This document shows, piece after piece, positions 23,853 through 32,159 of a stretch of 37,274 nucleotides of DNA (position 1 is the stretch's first letter; each line of letters starts with the position of its first letter). A program made the position numbers and the translations under genes. The notes below the pieces were generated by a model. The model made no database searches and was not told the origin of the DNA. It saw nothing but the letters and a program-made list of their open reading frames with translations. This DNA comes from Candidatus Hungatella pullicola (GTDB taxonomy: Bacteria; Bacillota; Clostridia; Lachnospirales; Lachnospiraceae): positions 1-37,274 of the forward strand of contig DXFU01000091.1 of NCBI GenBank assembly GCA_019114305.1. The letters are read 5' to 3'.

Positions 23853-24632
23853 TTATTCTTCCTGATTTTCAGAACTTTTCTCTTGGGAAAGTTCTTCTGA
23901 GGATCCGTTTTCAGAGTTTTCTTCGGTGATGGCTTCCCCCTCCGGACTGAATGTGCCACGGACTTCATTGCCGGCCAGATCCCTGGCGCATATGGTAAGA
24001 TTGGTCTTTGGCAGCTGGAAGGTTACTTCCCCTGTACTGCGGTCAATGGTGAGAGGGAGAATCTCTTTCTCATTCTCGTCATAGGCAAGGACAGTTGAAA
24101 AATCAACTCCGGACTGAGAGTCAGTGAAACGTAAGGAGATGATCTCATCATCCATCTTTGTATCCTGAATCGCCGGCGGCGTGTCATCCAGAACGCTGAC
24201 CACCTGATAAATGGTGCTTTTCATACGGTTATAACCTTCCAGTTCAACAGTAAGATTACCATTGGAGGTGAGAGTTGCCGTATAAGTGCGGGAACCTGTT
24301 TTGGTTAATTCGATAGGATTGCTGTCCAAAGTGGCTGCCGGGGCTTTAATGGGCAGCAGAGAATCTACGTGAAGTTCAACCACTGTAGATTGAAAATCAG
24401 CAGTTTCTCCTACTGTGACTGTACCCTTTGGGATAGAGGTAACCAGGAAGAAAATAATGGTATTTACTACGATAAAAGGAAGCACATAAAAAAGCAGTAC
24501 TGTCCTTAGCTGACTTGGCTCGGAATTATGTCTTCGGCTGGAGCTCTTTCGCTGACGGCTGGCCCTTGACTGACTGTTGTATTGGTTCATAAAAGATAAA
24601 ATCCCTCCGTAATTTTGGTTTGCGCCAGGCAT
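23853..24632 (-). CDS. Hypothetical single-pass membrane protein with Ig-like extracellular part
   Basis: I do not recognise a named family. The 259-residue protein has a basic, Ser/Arg-rich cytosolic N-terminus (about 15-40), one membrane helix (about 46-66, VLLFYVLPFIVVNTIIFFLV), then an outside part rich in beta strands. This part contains DDTPPAIQDTKM and a SQSGVDF segment, and ends in a C-terminus very rich in Glu and Ser (last 25 residues). The DxTPPxI and ARDLAGNE patterns resemble bacterial Ig-like (Big) repeats. The start at 24632 has AGGAA upstream. An alternative ATG at 24590 has GGAGG but 13 bases away. Possible minus-strand promoter at 24662-24690. Monocistronic; envelope role inferred. 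Confidence 0.75.
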   Translation of the reverse strand: MPGANQNYGGILSFMNQYNSQSRASRQRKSSSRRHNSEPSQLRTVLLFYVLPFIVVNTIIFFLVTSIPKGTVTVGETADFQSTVVELHVDSLLPIKAPAATLDSNPIELTKTGSRTYTATLTSNGNLTVELEGYNRMKSTIYQVVSVLDDTPPAIQDTKMDDEIISLRFTDSQSGVDFSTVLAYDENEKEILPLTIDRSTGEVTFQLPKTNLTICARDLAGNEVRGTFSPEGEAITEENSENGSSEELSQEKSSENQEE

Positions 24633-24661
24633 TTATTTTTCCTGACATCAGAATTATTCTA

Positions 24662-24690
24662 AGCATATCAGAAAAAATGTTTTCTTACAA
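24662..24690 (-). promoter_or_regulatory. Possible promoter of the hypothetical membrane protein gene
   Basis: On the minus strand, TTGTAA (24690-24685) is followed after 17 bp by TATGCT (24667-24662), about 30 bases before the ATG at 24632. Both boxes match consensus at four of six positions. Confidence 0.4.
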
Positions 24691-24755
24691 GATTATCTGT
24701 TAAATCGTAATAAATTGTGGTAATATATTAAGAAAGAAAATAAAGGAGACAAGTT

Positions 24756-25295
24756 ATGGTCGAAAAAGCTGTAGAATTTGCCAAGCAGGCTCACGCTGGC
24801 GTTTTTCGCAAGGGAACAAAGGTTCCATATATTGTTCATCCTTTGGAGACGGCCATTATTGTTTCTACCATGTCCAGAGATGAAGATGTAATTTGCGCGG
24901 CTCTGCTGCACGATGTTATAGAAGATACTCCGGCAACAGAAGAAATTCTGCTGAAGGAATTTGGTCCGAGAATCACTGGGCTGGTTATGTGGGAGACAGA
25001 AGATAAGAGCAAATGCTGGAAGGATCGGAAGACAGATACCCTGATTCATTTGGAAACTGCATCCAGAGAGAATCAGATCATTACCCTGGGAGATAAGCTG
25101 AGCAATCTGCGAAGCACTGCCAGAGATTATTTGCTGATGGGAGAGGCTATATGGCAGAGGTTTAACGAAAAGAGAAAGTCAGAACATGGCTGGTATTACC
25201 AGGGAATTGCAGAAAGACTGAAAGATCTGGAAGAATATCCTGCATATCAGGAATTTTCTATTCTTTGCAGGCAGGTATTTCAGGAGAGAGACTAA
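24756..25295 (+). CDS. HD-domain protein, RelA/SpoT-type hydrolase domain (candidate small alarmone hydrolase)
   Basis: The 179-residue protein is an HD domain of the RSH hydrolase type without synthetase or regulatory domains. Metal-binding and catalytic motifs are visible: YIVHPLE (H28), LLHDVIEDT (H52, D53, E56, D57) and LGDKLSNLRS in place of the classic ADRLHNMRT motif. Such stand-alone proteins remove the 3'-pyrophosphate of (p)ppGpp in several bacteria, while others act on other nucleotides, so the substrate is inferred. AAGGAG precedes the ATG. The gene is alone between divergent and convergent neighbours and has its own terminator. No relA is in the window. Confidence 0.85.
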   Translation: MVEKAVEFAKQAHAGVFRKGTKVPYIVHPLETAIIVSTMSRDEDVICAALLHDVIEDTPATEEILLKEFGPRITGLVMWETEDKSKCWKDRKTDTLIHLETASRENQIITLGDKLSNLRSTARDYLLMGEAIWQRFNEKRKSEHGWYYQGIAERLKDLEEYPAYQEFSILCRQVFQERD

Positions 25296-25300
25296 ATAGA

Positions 25301-25332
25301 AAGCGCGCCCAGAGAACAGGCGCGTTTTTTAT
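25301..25332 (+). terminator. Intrinsic terminator after the HD-domain gene
   Basis: CGCGCC pairs with GGCGCG around a nine-base loop and is followed by six T. It lies six bases after the stop. Confidence 0.88.
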
Positions 25333-25352
25333 TTCCAGAGTCCATAGGGCCA

Positions 25353-25826
25353 TTAAAGAGATTTGGCTCTGTCCGCAATATTTTTATTAAAGTTTATAAC
25401 AGAGTGCTGGTAAGCCTGATTCATTAAGGGGGAAGTTATAATAAAGTCAGCCGTGGCTCTGGTATTGGCCATAGGAATGTCATAAACCTGAGCAATTCTG
25501 AGAAGCGCTTTTACATCCGGGTCATGGGGCTGGGCGGTAAGGGGATCAGAAAAAAAGATTACCAGATCAATCTGCCCTTCTACAATCTTGGCCCCTATCT
25601 GCTGATCACCGCCGAGGGGACCGCTGTTATAGCCTTTTACCTGAAGGCCGGTATGGTCTGTGATCATGCGGGCAGTGGTTCCGGTTCCGCACAGAAAATG
25701 GTTTTTCAGTATGTCTTTGTGTTCCCTGCACCAGTCAATAAGGGCATGCTTTTCGTTGTCATGGGCAATGAGGGCAATATTTTTCTTGACCGGAAGAGTC
25801 AGGGTGATAAAGTTTTCGTTTAACAT
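25353..25826 (-). CDS. mgsA: Methylglyoxal synthase
   Basis: This 157-residue enzyme turns dihydroxyacetone phosphate into methylglyoxal and phosphate, a bypass of lower glycolysis under phosphate limitation or sugar-phosphate stress. Signatures are IALIAHDNEK near the start (H22, D23), the phosphate loop GTGTT, the catalytic Asp in SGPLGGDQQIGA (D74), DPLTAQPHDPDVKALLR and the C-terminal NTRATADF. Length is typical. AGGAGG lies six bases before the ATG. Its likely promoter is at 25885-25914 on the minus strand. Convergent with the HD-domain gene and divergent from the deacetylase. Confidence 0.96.
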   Translation of the reverse strand: MLNENFITLTLPVKKNIALIAHDNEKHALIDWCREHKDILKNHFLCGTGTTARMITDHTGLQVKGYNSGPLGGDQQIGAKIVEGQIDLVIFFSDPLTAQPHDPDVKALLRIAQVYDIPMANTRATADFIITSPLMNQAYQHSVINFNKNIADRAKSL

Positions 25827-25884
25827 AAGTAACCTCCTGTAGTTCGTATCAATGATTGCTGGTTAAAGGAAAAATTACACCTTT

Positions 25885-25914
25885 ATCATAACGGATGTTT
25901 AAAGAAAATGACAG
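25885..25914 (-). promoter_or_regulatory. Possible promoter of mgsA
   Basis: On the minus strand, CTGTCA (25914-25909) is followed after 18 bp by TATGAT (25890-25885). This gives a leader of about 50 bases. Confidence 0.5.
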
Positions 25915-25925
25915 GGGAATTTTAT

Positions 25926-25954
25926 TTGCCTGTAAGAAAAAGGTATGGTATGAT
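25926..25954 (+). promoter_or_regulatory. Promoter of the secreted deacetylase gene
   Basis: TTGCCT (25926-25931), a 17-bp spacer and TATGAT (25949-25954), 44 bases before the ATG. It lies back to back with the mgsA promoter. Confidence 0.7.
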
Positions 25955-25998
25955 GAGGAGGACAACAGGCAGGAAACTGCCGGATATACGGAGGTGCT

Positions 25999-27258
25999 AT
26001 GAGCGTACCGCAATTTTTAAAAAGAGCGGCCTTTTTTTTCCTTATGACGGTCTGTTTTGCGGCCTTTCCGGCTGGGTCAGCGCTGGCAGAAGAAGGGGCG
26101 GCTGCTCAGGAGATTGGACCTGGAGTTCTTCCTCAGCTGAGTGAAGAAGAATTGTCAGGCATGCATATTACTTACGGAGCCTATCAGGACCAGGTAGGCT
26201 GGACTGAGACGAAAGCAGACAATCAGCCGCTGCAGGCTGCTGAGGGAAGTTTTTTTTCCGCTGTCAGATTTAGTCTTCAGGATAAACCGACCGGATTGAT
26301 GGGAGGCGTGTCCTATCAGGTCTATGTGACCGGGGTAGGCTGGCTTGATTGGATCAGCGATGATGGAGAAGCAGGAGGAGCTCCTCAGGGACGGTCCGTA
26401 GAAGCCGTTTCTGTTAAGCTGACGGGAAATCTGCCTGATTATTATGATGTATATTATGCTGTATGGCAGAACGGGGACTGGACGCCCTGGGCAAGCAATG
26501 AGGCTTTGGCCGGGCAGGTATATTCCGGATACCAGATAGAAGGTCTGCGGGCAGCTGTGGTTCCCAAGGGAAGTCCCGCGCCTGAGATGACAGAGGAGAT
26601 TCCAGCGACAGAAACTCCGGACTCACAGACCTCTCTTGTGGATCCTGCCAGACCTATGGTGGCCCTTACCTTTGACGATGGCCCCAATCCGTCTTCTACC
26701 GGCCGGATTTTAGACAGCCTTCAGGCGGTTGGAGGACGGGCTACATTTTTTATGGTAGGAGAACGGATAGACGCCAGCCAGGCTGTAGTTCAAAGAATGA
26801 CGGCTCTGGGCTGTGAGACAGCCAACCATACATATGGCCATAAGTATCTGACAAAACTGGGAGATTCAGGAATCCGGAGCCAAGTGGGGCAGACCAATGA
26901 AAAAATTCAGGCGGTATGCGGAGTTTCACCAACACTGGTGCGGCCGCCGGGAGGATTTTATGACCAGTCTTCCCTTAATACGCTGGGATCTATGGGAATG
27001 TCGGCCATTATGTGGAGCGTGGATACGTTGGACTGGAAAACAAGAAATTCCCAGAAAACAGTAGACGCTGTTTTAGGGCAGGTAAAGGATGGGGATATTG
27101 TTCTGATGCATGATTTATACGGAACCACTGCAGATGCAGCTGAAATTCTGATTCCTGAGCTGGTTAACAGAGGCTATCAGCTGGTTACAGTCAGCGAGAT
27201 GGCCCAGTGCAGAGGAGGTCTGGAACCAGGAAAGGTATACAGCCACTTCAGGCCCTGA
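25999..27258 (+). CDS. Secreted polysaccharide deacetylase with N-terminal ChW repeats
   Basis: The 419-residue protein has a signal peptide (cleavage likely after ALA, residue 30). A region with ChW-type (clostridial hydrophobic, conserved Trp) repeats at about 60-190 follows (GWLDWISDDGEAGG, WTPWASNEALAG), then a Thr/Pro-rich linker and a NodB domain (218-419). All CE4 motifs are present: TFDDGP (D226, D227), NHTYGH (H277, H281), RPPGG (R315), VDTLDW and LMHD (H371). It should remove acetyl groups from peptidoglycan or another wall glycan outside the cell, with the ChW repeats holding it to the surface. GGAGG precedes ATG 25999; a frame from 25908 lies on another reading frame. Related in layout to the L,D-transpeptidase at 34250. 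Confidence 0.92.
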   Translation: MSVPQFLKRAAFFFLMTVCFAAFPAGSALAEEGAAAQEIGPGVLPQLSEEELSGMHITYGAYQDQVGWTETKADNQPLQAAEGSFFSAVRFSLQDKPTGLMGGVSYQVYVTGVGWLDWISDDGEAGGAPQGRSVEAVSVKLTGNLPDYYDVYYAVWQNGDWTPWASNEALAGQVYSGYQIEGLRAAVVPKGSPAPEMTEEIPATETPDSQTSLVDPARPMVALTFDDGPNPSSTGRILDSLQAVGGRATFFMVGERIDASQAVVQRMTALGCETANHTYGHKYLTKLGDSGIRSQVGQTNEKIQAVCGVSPTLVRPPGGFYDQSSLNTLGSMGMSAIMWSVDTLDWKTRNSQKTVDAVLGQVKDGDIVLMHDLYGTTADAAEILIPELVNRGYQLVTVSEMAQCRGGLEPGKVYSHFRP

Positions 27259-27267
27259 TATTTTTAT

Positions 27268-27312
27268 AAAAAGCACAATCCTTTTCCGTTTGGAGGGGAT
27301 TGTGTTTTTTTT
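27268..27312 (+). terminator. Intrinsic terminator after the ChW-deacetylase gene
   Basis: AAAAAGCACAATCC pairs with GGATTGTGTTTTT and is followed by further T. The T run overlaps the proposed glmM -35. Confidence 0.88.
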
Positions 27313-27328
27313 GAAATTAGGGTATACT
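27300..27328 (+). promoter_or_regulatory. Possible promoter of glmM
   Basis: TTGTGT (27300-27305), a 17-bp spacer and TATACT (27323-27328). The leader to the chosen ATG would be about 130 nt. I see no known riboswitch in it. Confidence 0.4.
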
Positions 27329-27463
27329 GAAACAAAATCTCACACAGACAGATTTTTGCATGAAGATAGAAAAAAGTTCATAAATATGATACTGTGGAAA
27401 GCTTTGCCGCAAGAGGGCTTTCTTCAGGAAAACTGCCAGAAAAGAGAGAAAAGAGGAAATAAT

Positions 27464-28816
27464 ATGGGTAAATATTTTGGAACTGACGGCTTCAGAGGTG
27501 AGGCTAATGTAACTCTTACCGTAGAACATGCCTATAAAGTAGGACGCTTTTTAGGCTGGTACTATGGACAGAAAAATCCTCAGGAAGTGTGCAGAATTGT
27601 AATTGGAAAAGACACCAGAAGAAGCAGCTATATGTTTGAATATTCCCTGGTTGCAGGCTTGACAGCTTCCGGCGCTGAGGCATATCTGCTCCATGTAACC
27701 ACTACCCCCAGTGTGTCCTATGTGGTGCGCACAGAAGGCTTCTCCTGCGGAATCATGATTTCTGCCAGCCACAATCCCTACTATGACAATGGAATTAAGG
27801 TAATTAATGAAAAGGGAGAAAAACTGGAAGAAAACGTAATTGAAGAGATTGAGAAGTATTTAGACGGACAGATGGAAGAGCTGCCCTTTGCCACCAGAGA
27901 CCATATTGGAAGGACTGTGGATTTCGCAGCAGGAAGAAACAGATATATCGGCTATCTGATTTCTATCGCCACCCGTTCATTTAAGAATAAAAAGGTGGCC
28001 CTGGACTGTGCCAACGGCAGCGCTTCCGCAATTGCCAAAAACGTATTTGACGCTTTGGGAGCTCAGACATTTGTTATATCCAATGAGCCCAATGGGCTGA
28101 ATATTAATACAGACTGCGGTTCTACTCATATTGAAAAGCTTCAGAATTTTGTGAAGGAAGTGGGAGCGGATGTAGGGTTTGCTTATGACGGAGACGCAGA
28201 CAGATGCATCGCTGTAGATGAGAATGGAAATGTTGTGGACGGAGACGGCATTCTGTATATCTGCGGCAAATATATGAAGGAGCAGGGTGCTCTGAAGAAT
28301 AATAAAGTGGTAACGACAGTGATGTCGAATTTCGGCCTTTACAAGGCATTGGATCGGGAAGGCATTGGCTACGAAAAGACTGCGGTAGGCGATAAATATG
28401 TCTATGAGAATATGGTGACCTACGGCAATTGTCTGGGAGGCGAGCAGTCAGGCCATATTATTTTCAGCAAGCATGCCACCACAGGAGATGGGATTCTTAC
28501 ATCCTTAAAGGTTATGGAAGTGATGCTGGAAAAGAAGGAGTCTCTCAGCAAGTTGGTTTCCGGTTTGGAGATTTTCCCTCAGGTTCTTAAGAATGTAAAG
28601 GTAAAAGACAAGGCTTTGGCTCAGCAGGATCCGGATGTGAAGGCGGAAGTGGACAACGTGACCAAAGCTCTTGGAGATGGGGGAAGAATTCTTCTTCGCC
28701 AATCAGGAACAGAGCCTGTGGTAAGGGTTATGGTAGAGGCTGCTGATATGGACAGCTGTGAAAAATACGTAGACCAGGTAATTGAAGTAATGAGAGAGAA
28801 GGGACATTTGCTGTAA
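27464..28816 (+). CDS. glmM: Phosphoglucosamine mutase
   Basis: The 450-residue enzyme converts glucosamine 6-phosphate to glucosamine 1-phosphate for UDP-GlcNAc and cell wall synthesis. The N-terminus is GTDGFRGEAN. The active-site phosphoserine is in ISASHNPYYDNGIK, the metal loop is YDGDADRCIAVD, the sugar loop GEQSGHIIF, and the phosphate loop RQSGTEPVVRVMVEA. Length fits the family. I start at ATG 27464, which has AGAGG at a short distance and places the conserved N-terminus. A frame from 27290 adds 58 residues from the terminator and leader region. No glmS or glmU is adjacent. Has its own likely promoter. Confidence 0.95.
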   Translation: MGKYFGTDGFRGEANVTLTVEHAYKVGRFLGWYYGQKNPQEVCRIVIGKDTRRSSYMFEYSLVAGLTASGAEAYLLHVTTTPSVSYVVRTEGFSCGIMISASHNPYYDNGIKVINEKGEKLEENVIEEIEKYLDGQMEELPFATRDHIGRTVDFAAGRNRYIGYLISIATRSFKNKKVALDCANGSASAIAKNVFDALGAQTFVISNEPNGLNINTDCGSTHIEKLQNFVKEVGADVGFAYDGDADRCIAVDENGNVVDGDGILYICGKYMKEQGALKNNKVVTTVMSNFGLYKALDREGIGYEKTAVGDKYVYENMVTYGNCLGGEQSGHIIFSKHATTGDGILTSLKVMEVMLEKKESLSKLVSGLEIFPQVLKNVKVKDKALAQQDPDVKAEVDNVTKALGDGGRILLRQSGTEPVVRVMVEAADMDSCEKYVDQVIEVMREKGHLL

Positions 28817-28851
28817 GGCAATGGTATGACATTGTAAAAATAAGTTTTTGG

Positions 28852-28880
28852 TTGTCAGAAAATTCTTTCTGTGTTATAAT
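28852..28880 (+). promoter_or_regulatory. Promoter of leuA
   Basis: TTGTCA (28852-28857), a 17-bp spacer and a perfect TATAAT (28875-28880). Transcription should start near 28887, almost 200 nt before the leuA ATG. Confidence 0.85.
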
Positions 28881-28886
28881 GGAGTA

Positions 28887-29084
28887 ACACTTTACCGCAA
28901 AAGAGTTTTTGCGGATGCAGTGATTTTTACAGTAAAGGGATGATGAAAGATGGGGTTAGACCTGTAAAGACGACATTGTTCATTGTCAAGAAATACAGCG
29001 TGGTCTATCGACTCCAGGGCTTGGTATGAGAAACAGACAGCGTAAAATCATAACAAGTGAAAAAGAATTTGGAGGAGAAAGAGC
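28887..29084 (+). promoter_or_regulatory. Long structured leader of leuA, class unknown
   Basis: About 198 nt separate the promoter from leuA. The 5' end folds into a hairpin CCGCAAAA/TTTTGCGG (28895-28914), enclosed by CTTTA/TAAAG (28890-28894 with 28933-28937). A 29-codon reading frame runs from 28940 to 29029, without the run of Leu codons expected of a leader peptide. I see no T-box sequence (AGGGTGG) and no terminator-like hairpin before the gene. The length and structure suggest regulation, but the mechanism is not known. Confidence 0.45.
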
Positions 29085-30749
29085 ATGTTAAATTATCAGA
29101 GATATAAAAGAGTACCAGTTGTAAACTATCCGGAGAGACAATGGTCGTCAAAAGAGATTGAAAAAGCACCGATCTGGTGCAGCGTGGACTTGAGAGATGG
29201 GAATCAGGCTTTGGTAGAGCCTATGGTAGTTCAGGAAAAAATTGAGATGTTTAATCTTCTTGTGAAGCTGGGCTTTAAGGAGATTGAGATTGGTTTTCCG
29301 GCTGCTTCCCAGATTGAGTACGATTTCCTCAGACAGCTGGTGGAGAGAAAGCTGATTCCAGATGATGTAGTGGTTCAGGTTCTGGTTCAGTGCCGTGAGC
29401 ATTTAATTAAGAGAACTTTTGAGGCTATTCAGGGAATTAAGAAAACAGTGGTGCACATTTACAATTCCACATCCACTCTTCAGAGAGATGTGGTATTCCA
29501 TAAGAATATGGACGAGATCAAGGAGATCGCGGTTCAGGGAACAGAATGGGTTAAGAAATACGCTCAGGGCTTTGACGGTGAGATCATGCTGGAGTATTCT
29601 CCCGAGAGTTTTACCGGAACAGAGCTGGAGTTTGCTTTGGATATCTGTACGGCAGTTCAGGAAACCTGGGGAGCCACACCGGAGAAGAAGATCATTATTA
29701 ATCTGCCTTCTACAGTGGAGATGAATACGCCCAATGTATATGCAGACCAGATTGAATGGATGCACCGTCATTTCAAAAACAGAGACAGCATTATTTTAAG
29801 TGTTCACCCCCACAATGACAGAGGCACTGGCGTGGCAGCTACAGAGCTTGCTCTTCTGGCTGGCGCAGACCGAGTAGAAGGTACGCTTTTTGGCAATGGA
29901 GAGCGGACCGGCAATGTAGATATTTTAACCTTAGCATATAATATGTTCTCTCAGGGAATCAACCCAAATCTGAATCTTGAGAATGTCCGTGAGATTGCAG
30001 AGGTATACGAGAGATGTACTAAGATGGCCATTGATCCAAGGCATCCGTATGCAGGAAAATTGGTATTTACCGCTTTTTCCGGTTCTCATCAGGATGCGAT
30101 CAACAAAGGTCTTCAGGCTATGCACGAAAGAAACAATCCGTACTGGGAGGTTCCCTACCTGCCTATCGATCCTTCCGATATTGGAAGGAAGTACGAACCT
30201 ATTGTTCGTATTAACAGCCAGTCCGGCAAAGGCGGCGTAGCCTTTATTATGGATACCTTCTATGGCTTTAAGCTTCCAAAGGGAATGCATAAGGAGTTTG
30301 CAGATGTGATTCAGGCTATCTCCGAGAAGCAGGGAGAGGTTGCTCCGGAGCAGATTATGGAAGAGTTCCGCAGGAACTACACAGAGAGGAAGGAGCCGAT
30401 CCATTTCCGCAGATGTCAGATTACAGAGGCAGAGGAGGATACTCAGTTCTCAACTCTTGTTAAGGTTCGTTATACCGACCACGGAGTGGAAAAGGTATTT
30501 GAGGGAGTGGGAAATGGTCCTGTAGACGCGGTTCAGAAAGGTTTGGAGAAGGAACTGGGAATCGAGATTCGGGTTCTGGACTACACCGAGCATGCCCTTA
30601 CTTCCGGTTCCGGCGCCCAGGCAGCTTCCTATATTCATCTGATGGATGTGAAAACAGGAAAGGCTACCTATGGTGTGGGAATCAGCTCCAATATTACAAG
30701 GGCTTCTATCCGCGGTATATTCAGCGCCGTTAACAGACTGTTTTATTAA
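29085..30749 (+). CDS. leuA: 2-isopropylmalate synthase (LeuA type 2)
   Basis: This 554-residue enzyme condenses acetyl-CoA with 2-ketoisovalerate, the first committed step of leucine synthesis. The catalytic barrel opens with VDLRDGNQAL and contains SVHPHNDRGTGVAATELALLAGADR (metal histidines). The C-terminal LeuA dimer/regulatory domain (about 430-554) carries GSGAQAASYIHL and would bind leucine for feedback control. Length and sequence fit type-2 (long) LeuA. GGAGGAG precedes the ATG. No leuB, leuC or leuD follows: the gene is monocistronic, with its own promoter, a long leader and two terminators behind it. Confidence 0.95.
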   Translation: MLNYQRYKRVPVVNYPERQWSSKEIEKAPIWCSVDLRDGNQALVEPMVVQEKIEMFNLLVKLGFKEIEIGFPAASQIEYDFLRQLVERKLIPDDVVVQVLVQCREHLIKRTFEAIQGIKKTVVHIYNSTSTLQRDVVFHKNMDEIKEIAVQGTEWVKKYAQGFDGEIMLEYSPESFTGTELEFALDICTAVQETWGATPEKKIIINLPSTVEMNTPNVYADQIEWMHRHFKNRDSIILSVHPHNDRGTGVAATELALLAGADRVEGTLFGNGERTGNVDILTLAYNMFSQGINPNLNLENVREIAEVYERCTKMAIDPRHPYAGKLVFTAFSGSHQDAINKGLQAMHERNNPYWEVPYLPIDPSDIGRKYEPIVRINSQSGKGGVAFIMDTFYGFKLPKGMHKEFADVIQAISEKQGEVAPEQIMEEFRRNYTERKEPIHFRRCQITEAEEDTQFSTLVKVRYTDHGVEKVFEGVGNGPVDAVQKGLEKELGIEIRVLDYTEHALTSGSGAQAASYIHLMDVKTGKATYGVGISSNITRASIRGIFSAVNRLFY

Positions 30750-30752
30750 ACC

Positions 30753-30776
30753 TTCTGCACTGTCGGCAGAATTTTT
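30753..30776 (+). terminator. First terminator after leuA
   Basis: TTCTGC pairs with GCAGAA around a seven-base loop, followed by five T. It starts four bases past the stop codon. Confidence 0.7.
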
Positions 30777-30788
30777 ACAATACAATTA

Positions 30789-30846
30789 CAGCAGCACAGG
30801 AAAAGCTATGATACCTTCAGGCGTCATGTTTTTCTGTGCTGCTTTT
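30789..30846 (+). terminator. Second, stronger terminator after leuA
   Basis: GCAGCACAG-GAAAA pairs with TTTTT-CTGTGCTGC around a long loop and is followed by TTTT. Together with the first it forms a tandem pair between leuA and glf. Confidence 0.85.
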
Positions 30847-30881
30847 GTCTCTCCGGCATTCGGCAGAAAGGGCGGGATTTA

Positions 30882-30910
30882 TTTACTTTTCTTCCACAGC
30901 ATAGTAAAAT
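30882..30910 (+). promoter_or_regulatory. Promoter of glf
   Basis: TTTACT (30882-30887), a 17-bp spacer and TAAAAT (30905-30910), 32 bases before the ATG. Confidence 0.6.
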
Positions 30911-30942
30911 AGAAGCACTTAATAAAAGACAGGAGAAAGAAA

Positions 30943-32040
30943 ATGAAGAAGTATGATTATGTGTTGGTTGGAAGCGGCCTGTATTCAGGCGTGTTTGCTT
31001 ATCTTGCCCGCCAGAAGGGAAAGCGCTGTCTGGTAGTGGAAAAGAGAGATCATATAGGAGGGAATATTTACTGCCAGGATATGGAAGGAATCCATGTACA
31101 CAAGTATGGGGCTCATATTTTCCACACCAGCAACAAAAAGGTGTGGGAGTTTGTCAACAGTTTGGCGGAGTTTAACCGTTATACCAACAGCCCAGTGGCA
31201 AACTACAAAGGCGAGATGTATAATATGCCCTTTAATATGAATACTTTCAGCAAAATGTGGAATATATCCACGCCCCAGGAGGCTAAGGCAAAAATTGAGG
31301 AGCAGAAAGCGTCTGTTCAGGGAGAGCCAAGGAATCTGGAGGAGCAGGCCATTGGTCTGGTAGGACAGGATATTTATGAAAAGCTGGTAAAAGGATATAC
31401 GGAGAAACAGTGGGGAAGAGACTGCAAAGATCTTCCAGCCTTTATTATTAGGCGCCTTCCTGTACGCTTTACCTATGACAACAATTATTTCAATGATCTC
31501 TATCAGGGGATTCCCATTGGGGGTTACAATGTCATCGTTGAAAAGCTGTTTGAGGGCTGTGATATTGAGACAGGCAGCGATTATCTGGAGAAAAAAGACT
31601 ATTATGATGCTATGGCAGACAAGGTGATTTATACTGGTATGATTGACGCCTACTATGGATATTGCTACGGAAAGCTGGAGTACAGAAGCCTGCGGTTTGA
31701 GACCGAGGTGGTGGATACGGATAATTACCAGGGTGTGGCTGTGGTGAATTATACAGACAGAGAGACTCCTTATACCAGAATCATTGAGCACAAGCATTTT
31801 GAGTTCGGAACTCAGCCAAAATCTGTCATTACCAGAGAGTATCCTGTAACATGGGAAGAGGGAATGGAGCCTTATTATCCAGTAAATGATGAGAAGAATC
31901 AGTCTCTGTACCGCAGGTACGAAGAATTGGCAGCAAAAGAAGACAAGATAATCTTTGGCGGACGTTTGGGTGAGTACAAGTATTATGATATGGATAAGGT
32001 TATAGAATCTGCTATGAATATGGCGGAAAAAGAATTATAA
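30943..32040 (+). CDS. glf: UDP-galactopyranose mutase
   Basis: This 365-residue flavoenzyme interconverts UDP-galactopyranose and UDP-galactofuranose, giving the precursor of galactofuranose in surface glycans. The FAD-binding start is YDYVLVGSGLYSGVFA. EKRDHIGGN and KYGAHIFHT are the hallmark motifs. NLEEQAI, KGYTEKQWGRD and RLPVRFTYDNNYF follow as in the family. Length is typical. AGGAG precedes the ATG. Own promoter and a very strong terminator. It starts the surface-glycan region together with the cytidylyltransferase fusion, LicD and flippase genes to its right. Confidence 0.96.
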   Translation: MKKYDYVLVGSGLYSGVFAYLARQKGKRCLVVEKRDHIGGNIYCQDMEGIHVHKYGAHIFHTSNKKVWEFVNSLAEFNRYTNSPVANYKGEMYNMPFNMNTFSKMWNISTPQEAKAKIEEQKASVQGEPRNLEEQAIGLVGQDIYEKLVKGYTEKQWGRDCKDLPAFIIRRLPVRFTYDNNYFNDLYQGIPIGGYNVIVEKLFEGCDIETGSDYLEKKDYYDAMADKVIYTGMIDAYYGYCYGKLEYRSLRFETEVVDTDNYQGVAVVNYTDRETPYTRIIEHKHFEFGTQPKSVITREYPVTWEEGMEPYYPVNDEKNQSLYRRYEELAAKEDKIIFGGRLGEYKYYDMDKVIESAMNMAEKEL

Positions 32041-32071
32041 AAACTCAACAGCAAAATGCAAAGACAGACGG

Positions 32072-32123
32072 AACCGGCCGGAGTATGGATTTACTGCAGT
32101 TATCCTTACTCCGGCCGGTTTTG
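32072..32123. terminator. Bidirectional terminator between glf and the cytidylyltransferase fusion gene
   Basis: A perfect 14-bp stem, AACCGGCCGGAGTA with TACTCCGGCCGGTT (32072-32085 and 32107-32120), followed by TT. It is placed to end both convergent genes, although the T run is short. Confidence 0.8.
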
Positions 32124-32159
32124 ACAGGAACCTTACTGTCCTTGTCTTATGGGAAATAT

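Noticed and set aside
27329-27463. glmS-type ribozyme or riboswitch in the glmM leader
   Set aside because: No recognisable ribozyme core, the downstream gene is glmM and not glmS, and no convincing nested structure was seen.
28887-29084. T-box or Leu-attenuation leader upstream of leuA
   Set aside because: No AGGGTGG T-box core, no terminator hairpin before the gene, and the 29-codon frame has only three scattered Leu codons.
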